This document shows, piece by piece, positions 16,928 through 26,812 of a DNA stretch of 64,000 nt; the stretch's first letter is position 1, and the number at the start of each line of letters is the position of its first letter. A program made the position numbers and the translations under genes. The DNA comes from Psychroflexus salis (lineage in GTDB: Bacteria > Bacteroidota > Bacteroidia > Flavobacteriales > Flavobacteriaceae): NCBI RefSeq assembly GCF_014640175.1, contig NZ_BMGL01000005.1, positions 142,870-206,869 of the forward strand, written 5' to 3'. Under the pieces are notes generated by a model. The model was given only the letters and a program-made list of their open reading frames with translations, did not search any database and was not told the origin of the DNA.

Positions 16928-19636
16928 TTGCGAACAAATATACTTTATATACTTTATATATTTGGCTTGTTTTTTACTCAATTTGCTTTTTCGCAAGAAG
17001 AAGAAAAGGTTGACTTAAATAAACTTTTTCAAAAAGATTCTACTTTAAACATCGATCCATCGTTTCAACCTGCTTATGGAATCATACAAGACAGTATAGT
17101 TAAGGACTCTATACCCGAAAAAAAGAGCATGATTAGCGATATTGTAAAATCTTATGCCAAAGATTACAAACGCGTGGCACGTAAAGAAAATAAAATGTAC
17201 TTGTACAATGAAGCCAAAATTGAATATGAAGATATGGTTATTGAAGCAGGCGAAATTGTATTAGATAACACAACCAGCGAAGTTATAGCGCGTGGCATAT
17301 CAGATTCTACAGGATACAAACAGCTGCCTGTTTTTAAGCAAGGTACAGACGAAATTAACCCAGACTCTTTACGTTATAACTTTAACACAGGAAAAGCCCT
17401 GGTTTACAATTCGAGAACTCAACAAGGTGGGTTTACCGTACGTGGACCGGTTTCAAAACGAGAAAACGATTCTGTATTTTTTATTAAGAATGCGAAATTT
17501 ACTACAGATGATGATGTAGACAATGCTGATTATTACTTTAAAGCAAACCGAATTAAATTTGTACCCAATAAAAAAATTGTAACCGGTTTAGTGCAAATGT
17601 ATATTGTAGACGTGCCTATGCCGCTTGCTTTGCCTTTTGGTTATTTTCCAATGGTAGATAAGGCTACATCTGGCTTTGTTTTACCCTCGTTTGGAGATAA
17701 TCGTCAACGCGGATTTTTTTTAATGAATGGTGGTTATTACTTCGCCATTAATGATTATGTAGATTTATCAGTATTAGGAGACTATTACACCAACGGTAGT
17801 TGGGCTACACGAATTGATTCTGACTATAACTTAAGATATAAATTTAATGGAACAGTCAGTTTTAGGTATGAAAATCTGCTTCTAGAAGAACGCGGATTTC
17901 CAGACTTTTCTGAACAAGTAATTTACAACTTTAGATGGAACCACCAGCAAGATGCTAAAGCCAATCCCAATAGTCGATTTTCTGCTTCTGTAAATATAGG
18001 AAGTAGTCGTTTTTTTAGAGAATCGGTAAACCAGGCCAATCAAGGAAATTTTTTGAATAACACTATGAATTCATCTATTTCTTACAACAAAACCATCGCT
18101 GCTGGACCAGGTATGAATTTAAACCTTACCGCAACTCATAGTCAAAATACCAATACGCAAGAAATTAACATGACCTTGCCTACCCTGCAATTCAGTATTA
18201 ATCGTGTGTATCCTTTTGAACCTAAAACTGGTACTAAAAAAGGAATAATTCACAATATCAATTTACAGTATAACTTACGTGGAGAAAATAGAATTAGAAC
18301 CACAGACGAGCGTTTTTTAACATCTGGAATGTTTAATGACCTAAACGCAGGAATGCGGCATAGCATACCTATTAACACGAACTTTAAGGTTTTTGATAAC
18401 TTTAGTGTTAGTCTTAATGCCAATTACGATGAAACTTGGGTAATGCAAACTTACGAGAAACGATTTGACGAACAAACTCAAGAAGTTGTTACCGATACCA
18501 TACAAGGTTTCGATTCGTACAGGACTTATAATTTTTCAACAAGTGTGGGTACTACGGTTTATGGAATGTTTCCTTTTGGAGAAAATGCAAAAATCAATGC
18601 AGTTCGGCATGTCATGCGACCGAGTATTAGTTACAATATAAATCCTGCTTTCGATCAATTTTACGATCAATTTACACGAACAGGCCTAGGCGCTAACGAA
18701 GATGAAATTATTGAATATTCTCGATTTGAAGGAAGTTTATTTGGTGCGCCAGGAAATCGATTTTCAAGTAGTATGAATTTTTCACTAGCTAACGATTTTG
18801 AAGCAAAAGTCCGAAACGACGACTCAACAGCTACTGGAGATGACCGATTTAAAAAAATTAAGTTGCTAAATAACTTCGCCTTAAGTACAAGCTATAATTT
18901 TGCAGCCGATTCGCTTAAATTTTCACCGATTGCACTTCGTGGAAATATTCCTATTGTAACCGATAAATTCAATATAAATTTAATTGCAGCTCTCGATCCT
19001 TATGCTTTAGATAACAACAACAGGAGGATAGATAAATGGAATATTGATAATGGTGGAAGTTTATTTAGATTAACTAATGCTAACGTGAGTTTTAGTTACT
19101 CTTTATCCGACAAAACTTTTGCCAAAGAAGAAGATGAAGAAGATGAAGAAGAGCCCGACCCGCTAAATGATGACACCTTTAGCAGCGGTGGACGTCCAGA
19201 TGATTTATTTGGTAACGGGCAAATGATGAATGACCCCAGGTCTCAAAGGAGGCAACAAGATAAAAAACCAAAAGAAGACGAAAACGAATACTACAATTAC
19301 AAAATTCCTTGGAATTTAAATCTATCGTATACCATGACCTATGGAAACCAAACAAGACAAAACCAAATTACATCACACTCCGTAATGTTTTCTGGCGATA
19401 TTGAGCTTTCCCCGCAATGGAAAGTTGGAGTTTCGTCTGGTTACGACTTGGCTAATCGTGGTTTTACTTTTACTCAACTACGATTTAACCGAGATTTAGG
19501 CAGTTGGAACATGAGCTTAAATTGGACGCCTATTGGTCCAAGAGAATCTTGGTTTTTCTTTATAGGAATTAAAGCCAATATGTTGCGCGATTTAAAATTT
19601 GATAGAAACCGAGAACCAAACCGAAGACTTAACTAA
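16928..19636 (+). CDS. lptD: LptD-like LPS assembly outer membrane protein
   Basis: 902 residues, TTG start chosen because the signal peptide begins there (RTNILYILYIFGLFF to FAFSQ). An OstA/LptA-like periplasmic jellyroll (about 75-220; KMYLYNEAKIEYEDM) is followed by a large beta-barrel of the Bacteroidota LptD type (PFGYFPMVDKATSGFVLPSFGDN; many aromatic strand ends). With LptE it inserts lipopolysaccharide or lipooligosaccharide in the outer leaflet. An unusual acidic stretch near 735-795 (EEDEEDEEEPD then a basic run) interrupts the barrel, probably as a surface or periplasmic loop. A ridA-type gene follows by 6 bases. Confidence 0.88.
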   Translation: MRTNILYILYIFGLFFTQFAFSQEEEKVDLNKLFQKDSTLNIDPSFQPAYGIIQDSIVKDSIPEKKSMISDIVKSYAKDYKRVARKENKMYLYNEAKIEYEDMVIEAGEIVLDNTTSEVIARGISDSTGYKQLPVFKQGTDEINPDSLRYNFNTGKALVYNSRTQQGGFTVRGPVSKRENDSVFFIKNAKFTTDDDVDNADYYFKANRIKFVPNKKIVTGLVQMYIVDVPMPLALPFGYFPMVDKATSGFVLPSFGDNRQRGFFLMNGGYYFAINDYVDLSVLGDYYTNGSWATRIDSDYNLRYKFNGTVSFRYENLLLEERGFPDFSEQVIYNFRWNHQQDAKANPNSRFSASVNIGSSRFFRESVNQANQGNFLNNTMNSSISYNKTIAAGPGMNLNLTATHSQNTNTQEINMTLPTLQFSINRVYPFEPKTGTKKGIIHNINLQYNLRGENRIRTTDERFLTSGMFNDLNAGMRHSIPINTNFKVFDNFSVSLNANYDETWVMQTYEKRFDEQTQEVVTDTIQGFDSYRTYNFSTSVGTTVYGMFPFGENAKINAVRHVMRPSISYNINPAFDQFYDQFTRTGLGANEDEIIEYSRFEGSLFGAPGNRFSSSMNFSLANDFEAKVRNDDSTATGDDRFKKIKLLNNFALSTSYNFAADSLKFSPIALRGNIPIVTDKFNINLIAALDPYALDNNNRRIDKWNIDNGGSLFRLTNANVSFSYSLSDKTFAKEEDEEDEEEPDPLNDDTFSSGGRPDDLFGNGQMMNDPRSQRRQQDKKPKEDENEYYNYKIPWNLNLSYTMTYGNQTRQNQITSHSVMFSGDIELSPQWKVGVSSGYDLANRGFTFTQLRFNRDLGSWNMSLNWTPIGPRESWFFFIGIKANMLRDLKFDRNREPNRRLN

Positions 19637-19642
19637 AAATAG

Positions 19643-20026
19643 ATGAAAAAAAATATTACTACCGAAAAAGCACCTCAACCCATTGGTCCGTATAACCAAG
19701 CTATTGTTTTCAACAATATGGTTTTTACATCAGGACAAATTGCTATTAATTTAGAAACTGGAAACTTAATTAAAGCTAGTATTGAAGAAGAAACCATCTT
19801 AGTTATGGAACATTTATCTGAAATACTACAAGCTGCAAATTCTAATTTTGAAAATGTAATAAAGGTAAGCATATTTGTGAAAGATATGCAAGATTTTGAT
19901 GCTATTAATGCTGTATATGCAGCATATTTTGAAGACATGTTGGCGCCTGCAAGAGAAACTGTACAAGTTGTCCAACTTCCTAAAAATGCAAATGTTGAAA
20001 TAAGTATGATTGCTGCTGTAAACTAA
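19643..20026 (+). CDS. ridA: RidA family enamine/imine deaminase
   Basis: 127 residues, full length for the YjgF/YER057c/UK114 family. It has KAPQPIGPYNQAIV at the N-terminus, VFTSGQIAINLETG, VIKVSIFVKDMQDF, and the conserved arginine in PARETVQVVQLP. RidA forms trimers and hydrolyses reactive 2-aminoacrylate and related imines released by PLP enzymes. It is cytoplasmic. It sits 6 bases after the LptD-like gene and 4 before the symporter gene, so it is in the same transcript, although no functional link to LPS is evident. Confidence 0.93.
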   Translation: MKKNITTEKAPQPIGPYNQAIVFNNMVFTSGQIAINLETGNLIKASIEEETILVMEHLSEILQAANSNFENVIKVSIFVKDMQDFDAINAVYAAYFEDMLAPARETVQVVQLPKNANVEISMIAAVN

Positions 20027-20030
20027 ACCT

Positions 20031-21761
20031 ATGCAACTCGAGCTATTAGATTGGTCGCTTATAATTGGATTCTTTGTAATTAGCCTTGGTATTGGCATAT
20101 TTGCTGCCAAACAGAGTGGTAAAAACAGTGAAAACTTTTTTTTATCGGGTAGAAACATGCCCTGGTGGTTGCTTGGTATTTCGATGGTGGCTACAACTTT
20201 TGCAGCAGACACACCAGGATTAGTTGCTGGAATAGTTCGTGAAGATGGTGTAGCAGGAAACTGGATTTGGTGGTCTTTTTTACTCACCGGAATGCTGACT
20301 GTCTTTTTTTATGCCAAATTATGGCGAAAAACGAATATAACTACTGATTTAGAATTTTATGAATTACGATATTCGGGAAAAAGCGCGGCATTTTTAAGAG
20401 GATTTAGAGCCCTATATTTAGGGGTGATTTTCAACATTATTATCATGGCAACGGTTTGCCTAGCAGCTATAAAAATAGGTCATGTAATTTTCGATTTTTC
20501 TGCTTTACAATCCTTACTTATTGCTTGTAGTGTTACCTTAGTGTATTCAACTTTGGGCGGCTTAAAAGGAGTTTTATTAACCGATTTTGTACAGTTTATT
20601 ATTGCAATGACAGGCAGTATTTGGGCCACAATTTATTTGGTTAATCTACCTGAAGTAAATGGAATAGAAAATCTGATTTCTCATCCATTAGTAGAAAGTA
20701 AAACTTCATTTTTTCCTGATTTTAGCGAACCTCAATTATTTGTGCCTTTGCTCGTAATTCCTTTGGCTGTTCAATGGTGGAGTGTTTGGTATCCTGGAGC
20801 AGAACCTGGTGGTGGTGGATATATTGTACAACGTATGTTGGCAGCTAAAAATCAAAATCACGCTACTAAAGCTACTCTGTTTTTTACAATTTTTCATTAC
20901 GCAGTTCGTCCTTGGCCATGGATAATTATGGGTTTAGCATCTATTATTCTCTTTCCAGATTTAAACAGTTTAGCAAAAGCCTTTCCGCATTTAGATGAAA
21001 GTTTCGTTAAAAATGATTTAGCCTATGCCGCAATGCTAAAATACTTACAGCCTGGTTTACTGGGTTTGGTAGTAACTTCTCTAATTGCTGCATTTATGAG
21101 CACTATTTCTACTCACTTAAATTGGGGAAGCAGCTATGTAGTAAACGATTTTTACACCCGTTTTATAGCACCGAAAGCAAGTGCTAAAAAACAAGTGTTA
21201 ATAGGAAGACTTAGTACAGTATTAATGATGGTTGCAGCTGCTCTACTTGCTTTAATTTTAGAAGAAGCCAAAAAAGCATTCGATTTGCTTTTGCAAATTG
21301 GAGCCGGTACAGGCTTGTTATTTATATTAAGGTGGTATTGGAAACGCATTAATCCATACAGTGAAATTACAGCGATGTTAGTTTCTTTTGTAATTGCTTT
21401 GGTTTTTTTCTTAGATGAAACATATGAGTGGGAATTGTTTCACTTTTTAGCTTATCAAAAATTAATTATTGGTGTAGTTTTAACTACAATTGCCTGGGTT
21501 AGCGTAAGCTTCCTTACTTCTCCAGTAAATGCATCTAAGCAAAAAGACTTTAATACTAAAGTTTTTGGTAATGTTTCTAAATTTGAAAACTTCGGCACAA
21601 AAACACTCTGCTTCTTTGCAGGTGTTATTGGTGTATATGGTATTTTATTTGCTTCTGGTTTTTTTATATACCAAGACTTAATTTATGGTATAATTTGTAG
21701 TATAGTAGCAATCTTCTGTTTTTATTATATTCATTTGAAATGGAAAATAATTGTTCGTTAA
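20031..21761 (+). CDS. Sodium:solute symporter (SSS family)
   Basis: 576 residues with about 13-14 membrane helices. The N-terminus has LDWSLIIGFFVISLGIGI and FFLSGRNMPWWLLGISMVATTFAADTPGL, the SSS signature with conserved SGR and the Na-site helix. Family members couple Na+ influx to uptake of sugars, amino acids, proline or other solutes. The substrate cannot be read; in Bacteroidota this subgroup is only annotated Na+:solute symporter. It is the last gene of the lptD-ridA run and converges on the OmpA-family gene. Confidence 0.9.
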   Translation: MQLELLDWSLIIGFFVISLGIGIFAAKQSGKNSENFFLSGRNMPWWLLGISMVATTFAADTPGLVAGIVREDGVAGNWIWWSFLLTGMLTVFFYAKLWRKTNITTDLEFYELRYSGKSAAFLRGFRALYLGVIFNIIIMATVCLAAIKIGHVIFDFSALQSLLIACSVTLVYSTLGGLKGVLLTDFVQFIIAMTGSIWATIYLVNLPEVNGIENLISHPLVESKTSFFPDFSEPQLFVPLLVIPLAVQWWSVWYPGAEPGGGGYIVQRMLAAKNQNHATKATLFFTIFHYAVRPWPWIIMGLASIILFPDLNSLAKAFPHLDESFVKNDLAYAAMLKYLQPGLLGLVVTSLIAAFMSTISTHLNWGSSYVVNDFYTRFIAPKASAKKQVLIGRLSTVLMMVAAALLALILEEAKKAFDLLLQIGAGTGLLFILRWYWKRINPYSEITAMLVSFVIALVFFLDETYEWELFHFLAYQKLIIGVVLTTIAWVSVSFLTSPVNASKQKDFNTKVFGNVSKFENFGTKTLCFFAGVIGVYGILFASGFFIYQDLIYGIICSIVAIFCFYYIHLKWKIIVR

Positions 21762-21791
21762 CTCAATTTAAACCAATTTTGGCATTATACT

Positions 21792-23762
21792 TTATTTGTC
21801 TTTTATTTCTGTAATAATAAATTCACTTCTACGGTTTTGTTGATGCTCTTTTTCTGAACAATCTACATCATCTTTACAGTGATTAACTATTTTTGATTCC
21901 CCATAGCCTTTGGCTGTTATTCTATTTTCACTAATTCCATTTTTAATAATCCACTCTTTTGTAGATTGGGCTCTATTTTGAGAAAGTTTTTGATTATAGC
22001 TTTTACTGGCCCGACTATCGGTATGCGAACCAATTTCAATAGAAACATCTGGGTAACTTTTTAAAACACTTACAATTTTAGCTAATTCTATTGCAGCATC
22101 AGGTCGAATAACATATTCATCTAAATCAAAATATATCTTTTCAATTTCAATGATTTTACCAATATCCTTTCCCAATGCTACTGCTTTCATTCGCTTGGCT
22201 AAAGGAACAATTAAGGTGTCTTTTTGTAATAATACAGATTTTGAAATAGGTATTTCTTTTACTTCATAATTTTCTTTTATAAAACGCAAATACATTTTAG
22301 CAACATCTTTGTTTTCAGATAAGCTTACATTTCCATTTACATCGGTAGAATCTAGTTTTATTTTTTGATAAGATGAATTGTAAATTTCAAACTTTACTTT
22401 GGCTAAATTCTCTCCATTTTCTTCATCAATTACACGTATTTCTTTAATTAATAAATCATCAAAATTAGGCAAATAACGCTGTTTGATGCGGTAAATATTA
22501 TCACGTTTGTATTTTCCTACACTGCGATTTGTTGAAAAGAAACCGGTTAAGCTAGAATCGATAATTAAAGCAAAGTCGTCGAACTTGGAGTTTATGCCTG
22601 CACCCAAATTGGTAATTTTAGGAAAGGATTGGTCGGGTTGTTTTTCGGCTGCAAATAAATCTAAGCCACCCAAGCCCAAATGTAAATTAGATGCAAAGTA
22701 TAAGATATTGTTGTATGCCATAAAAGGAAAACTTTCTGTTCCACTTGTGTTTACAGGTTTCCCAAGGTTTTCTGGCTCTCCAAACAAATCCTTTTCTAAT
22801 AGTTTAACGCGCCAGATATCGGCTTTACCAAAACCACCTGGGCGGTCGGAAGCAAAATATAAATAATCTTCATCTGGACTCAGTGTTGGGTGTGCAGTAT
22901 TAAATTCGTTGCTGTTAAAAGGTAATTCTTCTATATTTTGCCATGTACCATCTACAAAGGAAGCTTTATAAATCTTTAAAATTTGTTGTCCTTCAATATT
23001 AGTAGACCTTTCATTATTAATAAAAGCATTTCTTGTAAAAAACACAGTTTTAGCATCTTTTGTAAAACAAGTTGAAGACTCGTGATAGACCTGCGTATTA
23101 AGCTGGTTGGTAAACTTTTTAACTTGGCTTAATTCTTTAGTACGCTTATCCATTTCTGCAACATACAATTGGGTAAAAGGAGAATCGTCCCATTGGTGTC
23201 GATTTTTTTTAAAATTACCTGTATCTCGAGCCGATGTAAATACTATTTTATTTTGATAATAACTCGGTGCATAATCCATTTCTAAGGAGTTAATAGCTGT
23301 TACACCAATGCTATAATCTTCACTTTTAGCTTCAATTTTTTGTAAATAATCTAATGTGTAATCTTCCTGTGCTAATTCGTCTGGAAATTTAGCTTTAAAT
23401 TGTTTTAGTAAACTATTAGCTTCATTGTACCGATTAACCGATTTTAAACTGTGCAAATATCGTAGGTAATGTTCTTCATGTAAAGTATTTGGGTAACGCC
23501 TAAATAAAAGTTTGTATTTAGGGTAAGCGCTCCTATAATCACCTTGAAAAAAATAAGCATCGGCGGTTTTTTTCAAAATTTGCTCGCTAGTAACTCCATT
23601 TTGTATTAATGTTTTATAAATGGCAACTACATCTACATAAGCTTTATTTTGATTATGCTTTTCTGCTTTTTCTTCATACCATTTCTGAGCAACAAGCGGT
23701 TGGAATGGTACAAAAATCAACCAAAAAACAAAAAACAAAAATGATATACTTCGTTGCTGCAT
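21792..23762 (-). CDS. OmpA-family protein with PD40 propeller (T9SS adhesin partner)
   Basis: 656 residues. A signal peptide (to about residue 25, ending LVAQ) is followed by a TPR-like helical region (about 30-150), a WD40-like/PD40 beta-propeller (about 160-430; YFASDRPGGFGKADIW, IVFTSARD), a small Ig-like/CNA-B type domain (about 440-520), and a C-terminal OmpA domain (about 545-650) with IEIGSHTDSRASKSYNQKLS and NRRSEF, which binds peptidoglycan. In Bacteroidota such proteins are encoded beside PorP/SprF proteins and T9SS type B adhesins. It is the last gene of that operon, two bases after the PorP/SprF gene. Confidence 0.9.
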   Translation of the reverse strand: MQQRSISFLFFVFWLIFVPFQPLVAQKWYEEKAEKHNQNKAYVDVVAIYKTLIQNGVTSEQILKKTADAYFFQGDYRSAYPKYKLLFRRYPNTLHEEHYLRYLHSLKSVNRYNEANSLLKQFKAKFPDELAQEDYTLDYLQKIEAKSEDYSIGVTAINSLEMDYAPSYYQNKIVFTSARDTGNFKKNRHQWDDSPFTQLYVAEMDKRTKELSQVKKFTNQLNTQVYHESSTCFTKDAKTVFFTRNAFINNERSTNIEGQQILKIYKASFVDGTWQNIEELPFNSNEFNTAHPTLSPDEDYLYFASDRPGGFGKADIWRVKLLEKDLFGEPENLGKPVNTSGTESFPFMAYNNILYFASNLHLGLGGLDLFAAEKQPDQSFPKITNLGAGINSKFDDFALIIDSSLTGFFSTNRSVGKYKRDNIYRIKQRYLPNFDDLLIKEIRVIDEENGENLAKVKFEIYNSSYQKIKLDSTDVNGNVSLSENKDVAKMYLRFIKENYEVKEIPISKSVLLQKDTLIVPLAKRMKAVALGKDIGKIIEIEKIYFDLDEYVIRPDAAIELAKIVSVLKSYPDVSIEIGSHTDSRASKSYNQKLSQNRAQSTKEWIIKNGISENRITAKGYGESKIVNHCKDDVDCSEKEHQQNRRSEFIITEIKDK

Positions 23763-23764
23763 AA

Positions 23765-24697
23765 TTAGAAAAATCGGGGTGAAATTAATTTGCTTTTTCG
23801 GTTAAATAATTCGAAACGAATAAATAATTCGTGACTTCCTGAATGGTATTGTTGTAAAGAAGTAGTTTCTATATCGTATGCATAACCTATGAAGCATTTT
23901 TGATTGACTTGAAATCCAGCTAAAAAGCTAGCCGAAGCATCCCAACGCCAAGCTGCTCCTAAAGTAAATTTTTCATAAAATAAAAAATTTGCACTTAAAT
24001 CTATTTGCAATGGCGAACCCTCTTGAAGCTTTAAAAAGCTAGCTGGCTTGAATTTTGTGAAGGGAAAAATATCGAACACATAACCACCATAAAAATAAGC
24101 GGTAGGTCTGTAAACAGAGATAGCTGTAAACGAATTACTATCTAAATTACTACGTTGCAGTATAGCTGGAACAGATAAACCCATAAAGCTTTTTTCTGAA
24201 TGCAAAAATAAACCAGCTCCTATATTAGGATTAAATTCGCTATTAAAATTAGATAAAAGCGGATCGTTTGCTTGCTGTGGATTTAATCGGTTATTACTTA
24301 TATTAAAAATATTAGCATTAAAACGCAATCCGAATGATAGCCTAAATTTTTTGCTGATTTGAATCCAATAAGAAACATCTACAGATGCATTGGTTTCATC
24401 GATTGGACCAATACTTTCTGACAAAAAATTAAGTCCGAAACCTAGTTTTGAATTCTGAATAGGTGTATGTGCAGAAAAAAGGTAGGTTTCAGGCGCATTA
24501 TCAAAACCAAGCCACTGCGACCTGTGCATGGCAAACAAACTCAAAGCTCCGCGATTTCCAGCAAAAGCAGGGTTTATACTTTGGTTGTTATACATGTATT
24601 GAGAAAACTGTGCATCTTGCTGAGCAATTGCTCGGTTAGTTACTACAAAGCAAATAAAAATTGAGACTAGCAAAATGTTTTTGTGCTTCAACATCAA
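23765..24697 (-). CDS. PorP/SprF family outer membrane protein
   Basis: 310 residues. A signal peptide (to about 26, NRAIAQ) is followed by the PorP/SprF signature QDAQFSQYMYNNQSINPAFAGNRG and a beta-barrel to the C-terminus. SprF is needed for secretion and surface attachment of the adhesin SprB in Flavobacterium johnsoniae; PorP/SprF proteins pair with T9SS cargos that carry type B domains. The start ATG overlaps the stop of the adhesin gene by 4 bases (ATGA type), which argues for coupled translation and a dedicated pairing. Confidence 0.93.
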   Translation of the reverse strand: MMLKHKNILLVSIFICFVVTNRAIAQQDAQFSQYMYNNQSINPAFAGNRGALSLFAMHRSQWLGFDNAPETYLFSAHTPIQNSKLGFGLNFLSESIGPIDETNASVDVSYWIQISKKFRLSFGLRFNANIFNISNNRLNPQQANDPLLSNFNSEFNPNIGAGLFLHSEKSFMGLSVPAILQRSNLDSNSFTAISVYRPTAYFYGGYVFDIFPFTKFKPASFLKLQEGSPLQIDLSANFLFYEKFTLGAAWRWDASASFLAGFQVNQKCFIGYAYDIETTSLQQYHSGSHELFIRFELFNRKSKLISPRFF

Positions 24698-26643
24698 TTT
24701 TCCCTTTTAATAAACAGTGTTCCTTTTTCTGTGATTTTTTCTTCTTGGTTGGTGTATTGAATAATGTAAAAATATACTCCAGAAGGTAAACCTTCATCGC
24801 TGTTGTAAATTGCCCTTGCAGAAGAATTTCCTGTAAAAACAACATCTTGATTATCGTACGATTTTGCACTAAATACTTCTACTCCCCAGCGGTTAAAAAT
24901 TTTAACTGTATTATCTGGATAACAAGCTATTCCTTCAATTACAAAAACATCGTTAATGCCATCGTTGTTAGGAGTTATGGTATTAAATATACTTACATCG
25001 CAAGGTGGTATAGGTACTTCAGTAGGATTATTTTCAATAAAAAATTCGTTATCAGACAAATCAGTAATTTCTTCATCTAACAAGGTATAACCAATTGCCG
25101 TTGCTTGATTAATAACTTTCCCAATAGCAAAATCGGACAATTGCACATTATATTCTGCAGAAAAATTTGTTTCATTTTCTTCTTCCACGAGTAGCGTAAT
25201 TGGCTCTCCAAAAAGACGCAAGCCTGGTAAATTGTCTTCAATACGTACCGAAAACAAATCTACGTTTCCCGTGTTTTTAATATTGAAGTTATATTGAATT
25301 AAACTTCCTAAGTTTAGGTTTTCTTCATTAAATGAAGCTTCTTTTATTAGTGATAATTCAGGATTTTGGGGTAATAAAACCACGTTACAATCAGGGCAAT
25401 TTGAATTGTAAAAAGGGTGATTTTCGTCTAAAACATTCGAATTATCTGAAAGCCTTGAGAAATCAAATTCAGCATATGCATAATTAATTGAAGCGGTATT
25501 ATATAAAGCCCCACGATTTATATCATCTTGAGTTATAAAATAAGGAAGTTCGAAACTAAAACTTTCATTTGGTGCAAGAATTAAGTCTGCCAAGCCTTCT
25601 ATTTCATAATTTTCAAAGAAATTGTCTATAAAAACAAATTCATTTAAATTAACAAATCCGTTATTAATGATTTCAAAAACATAACGTACTTCATCTCCTA
25701 CTTGTGCTTCATTTTCATCTCCCAAATAAATCCCTTGTTTTGTAAAGCTCAATTCTGGTTCAACCAAAGGAGCGCGGATAGGCTTAAAAAAAACTCCAGA
25801 ATCATAAATTGAATCTGCTGTGTCTGCCAATGCAATTTTAACTTGATAAGTTTCACCAGGCAAAAGATTTATGGCGGTAGATTCTATTAAAGTGGTTAAC
25901 CCGTTAAACTCAACATCTACAAGAAAAGGTCCAGGCTGATTTAAAGGATTTTCTTCTCCAGTATTTAAATGACCATTATTAATATACAATTCTGTTTGAT
26001 TTAAATCTACATTTGCTTCACTCGAACCAAAAAATCCTAAAACTCCACCGTTTACAAAATTTACTGCTGTTGGGTTTCCGCTAGTTGGTATTTTAGCTAT
26101 GTTTTCAGCACCTTCAATTCCAGGACCTTCAATAAATATTGCAAAAACATCATTATAAATACTACCAACAAAATCAGGATACTCTTCTGAAGCAAATTGG
26201 TAAGAAAAGACTATAGAGTTACTTAAATTCCCAAGACTTACATCAAATTGAAAAAGCACAACATCAAAAGTAGCACTTTCTTCGATAGACTGTAAATCTT
26301 CATCTTCGTAGAAAATATTATTAGTTGAACTAGAATTACTACTAGCATTTACTTGAGACAATTCTGTATTTACATCTCCCGTAGAAAAATAGACCCCACT
26401 ATCCATAAGAAAATTTGGGTTTATAAAATCTTGTTCAAAAAGAGCTATTTGAGACTCTGGATTACCAGATAAAATAACAAGGTTAGAAATTTGTAAGTTT
26501 TCACCTTCTAAAGCTTCAATTAAATTAGTTAAAGTTGGATTTGTAGTATAATCGATTTGAGCAAATGTTGCTAATTGAAAAAAGAAGAATCCACACAAAA
26601 GCAAATACTTTTTATAAGAAGATTTTTTACTAAATAGAAACAT
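24694..26643 (-). CDS. T9SS type B secreted protein with choice-of-anchor L domain
   Basis: 649 residues. The signal peptide ends near residue 28 (ATFAQ). A choice-of-anchor L region follows (about 40-290; FLMDSGVYFSTGDVN, YQFASEEYPDFVGSIYND), then two DUF11-like Ig repeats (about 295-420 and 425-535), and a gliding motility-associated C-terminal domain (about 555-649; ITPNNDGINDVF, VKIFNRWGVEVF, GVYFYIIQY). The last domain is the type B T9SS sorting signal, exported by T9SS and fixed to the surface with a PorP/SprF protein. It is small for an adhesin. The likely role is surface attachment. Confidence 0.93.
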   Translation of the reverse strand: MFLFSKKSSYKKYLLLCGFFFFQLATFAQIDYTTNPTLTNLIEALEGENLQISNLVILSGNPESQIALFEQDFINPNFLMDSGVYFSTGDVNTELSQVNASSNSSSTNNIFYEDEDLQSIEESATFDVVLFQFDVSLGNLSNSIVFSYQFASEEYPDFVGSIYNDVFAIFIEGPGIEGAENIAKIPTSGNPTAVNFVNGGVLGFFGSSEANVDLNQTELYINNGHLNTGEENPLNQPGPFLVDVEFNGLTTLIESTAINLLPGETYQVKIALADTADSIYDSGVFFKPIRAPLVEPELSFTKQGIYLGDENEAQVGDEVRYVFEIINNGFVNLNEFVFIDNFFENYEIEGLADLILAPNESFSFELPYFITQDDINRGALYNTASINYAYAEFDFSRLSDNSNVLDENHPFYNSNCPDCNVVLLPQNPELSLIKEASFNEENLNLGSLIQYNFNIKNTGNVDLFSVRIEDNLPGLRLFGEPITLLVEEENETNFSAEYNVQLSDFAIGKVINQATAIGYTLLDEEITDLSDNEFFIENNPTEVPIPPCDVSIFNTITPNNDGINDVFVIEGIACYPDNTVKIFNRWGVEVFSAKSYDNQDVVFTGNSSARAIYNSDEGLPSGVYFYIIQYTNQEEKITEKGTLFIKREN

Positions 26644-26812
26644 TTACAAGTATTAAATTGCTAAATATACATAATTTAAAAGAAGCTTTCAACTCTTACA
26701 GTCCTTATAAGTATAGAACACCTAAAAGGTATTGGAAAGAAAATTAAAAGAAAATACCAGCTAATGAAATGCATTGAAAGAATGCATCTATCTATAAAAG
26801 TTGATTTTTAAG
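26644..26812. other. AT-rich gap upstream of the adhesin operon
   Basis: No coding frame and no exact TAnnTTTG box upstream of the leftward adhesin gene was found. A GCATT / AATGC inverted repeat near 26770-26786 is short. The tRNA-Gly relic and the clpP promoter occupy the rest of the 26.64-27.02 kb gap. Confidence 0.3.

Noticed and set aside
19826..20287. A 153-codon frame on the - strand antisense to ridA and the symporter gene
   Set aside because: It runs against two clearly real genes with strong family motifs and has no recognisable domain, so it is a shadow frame.
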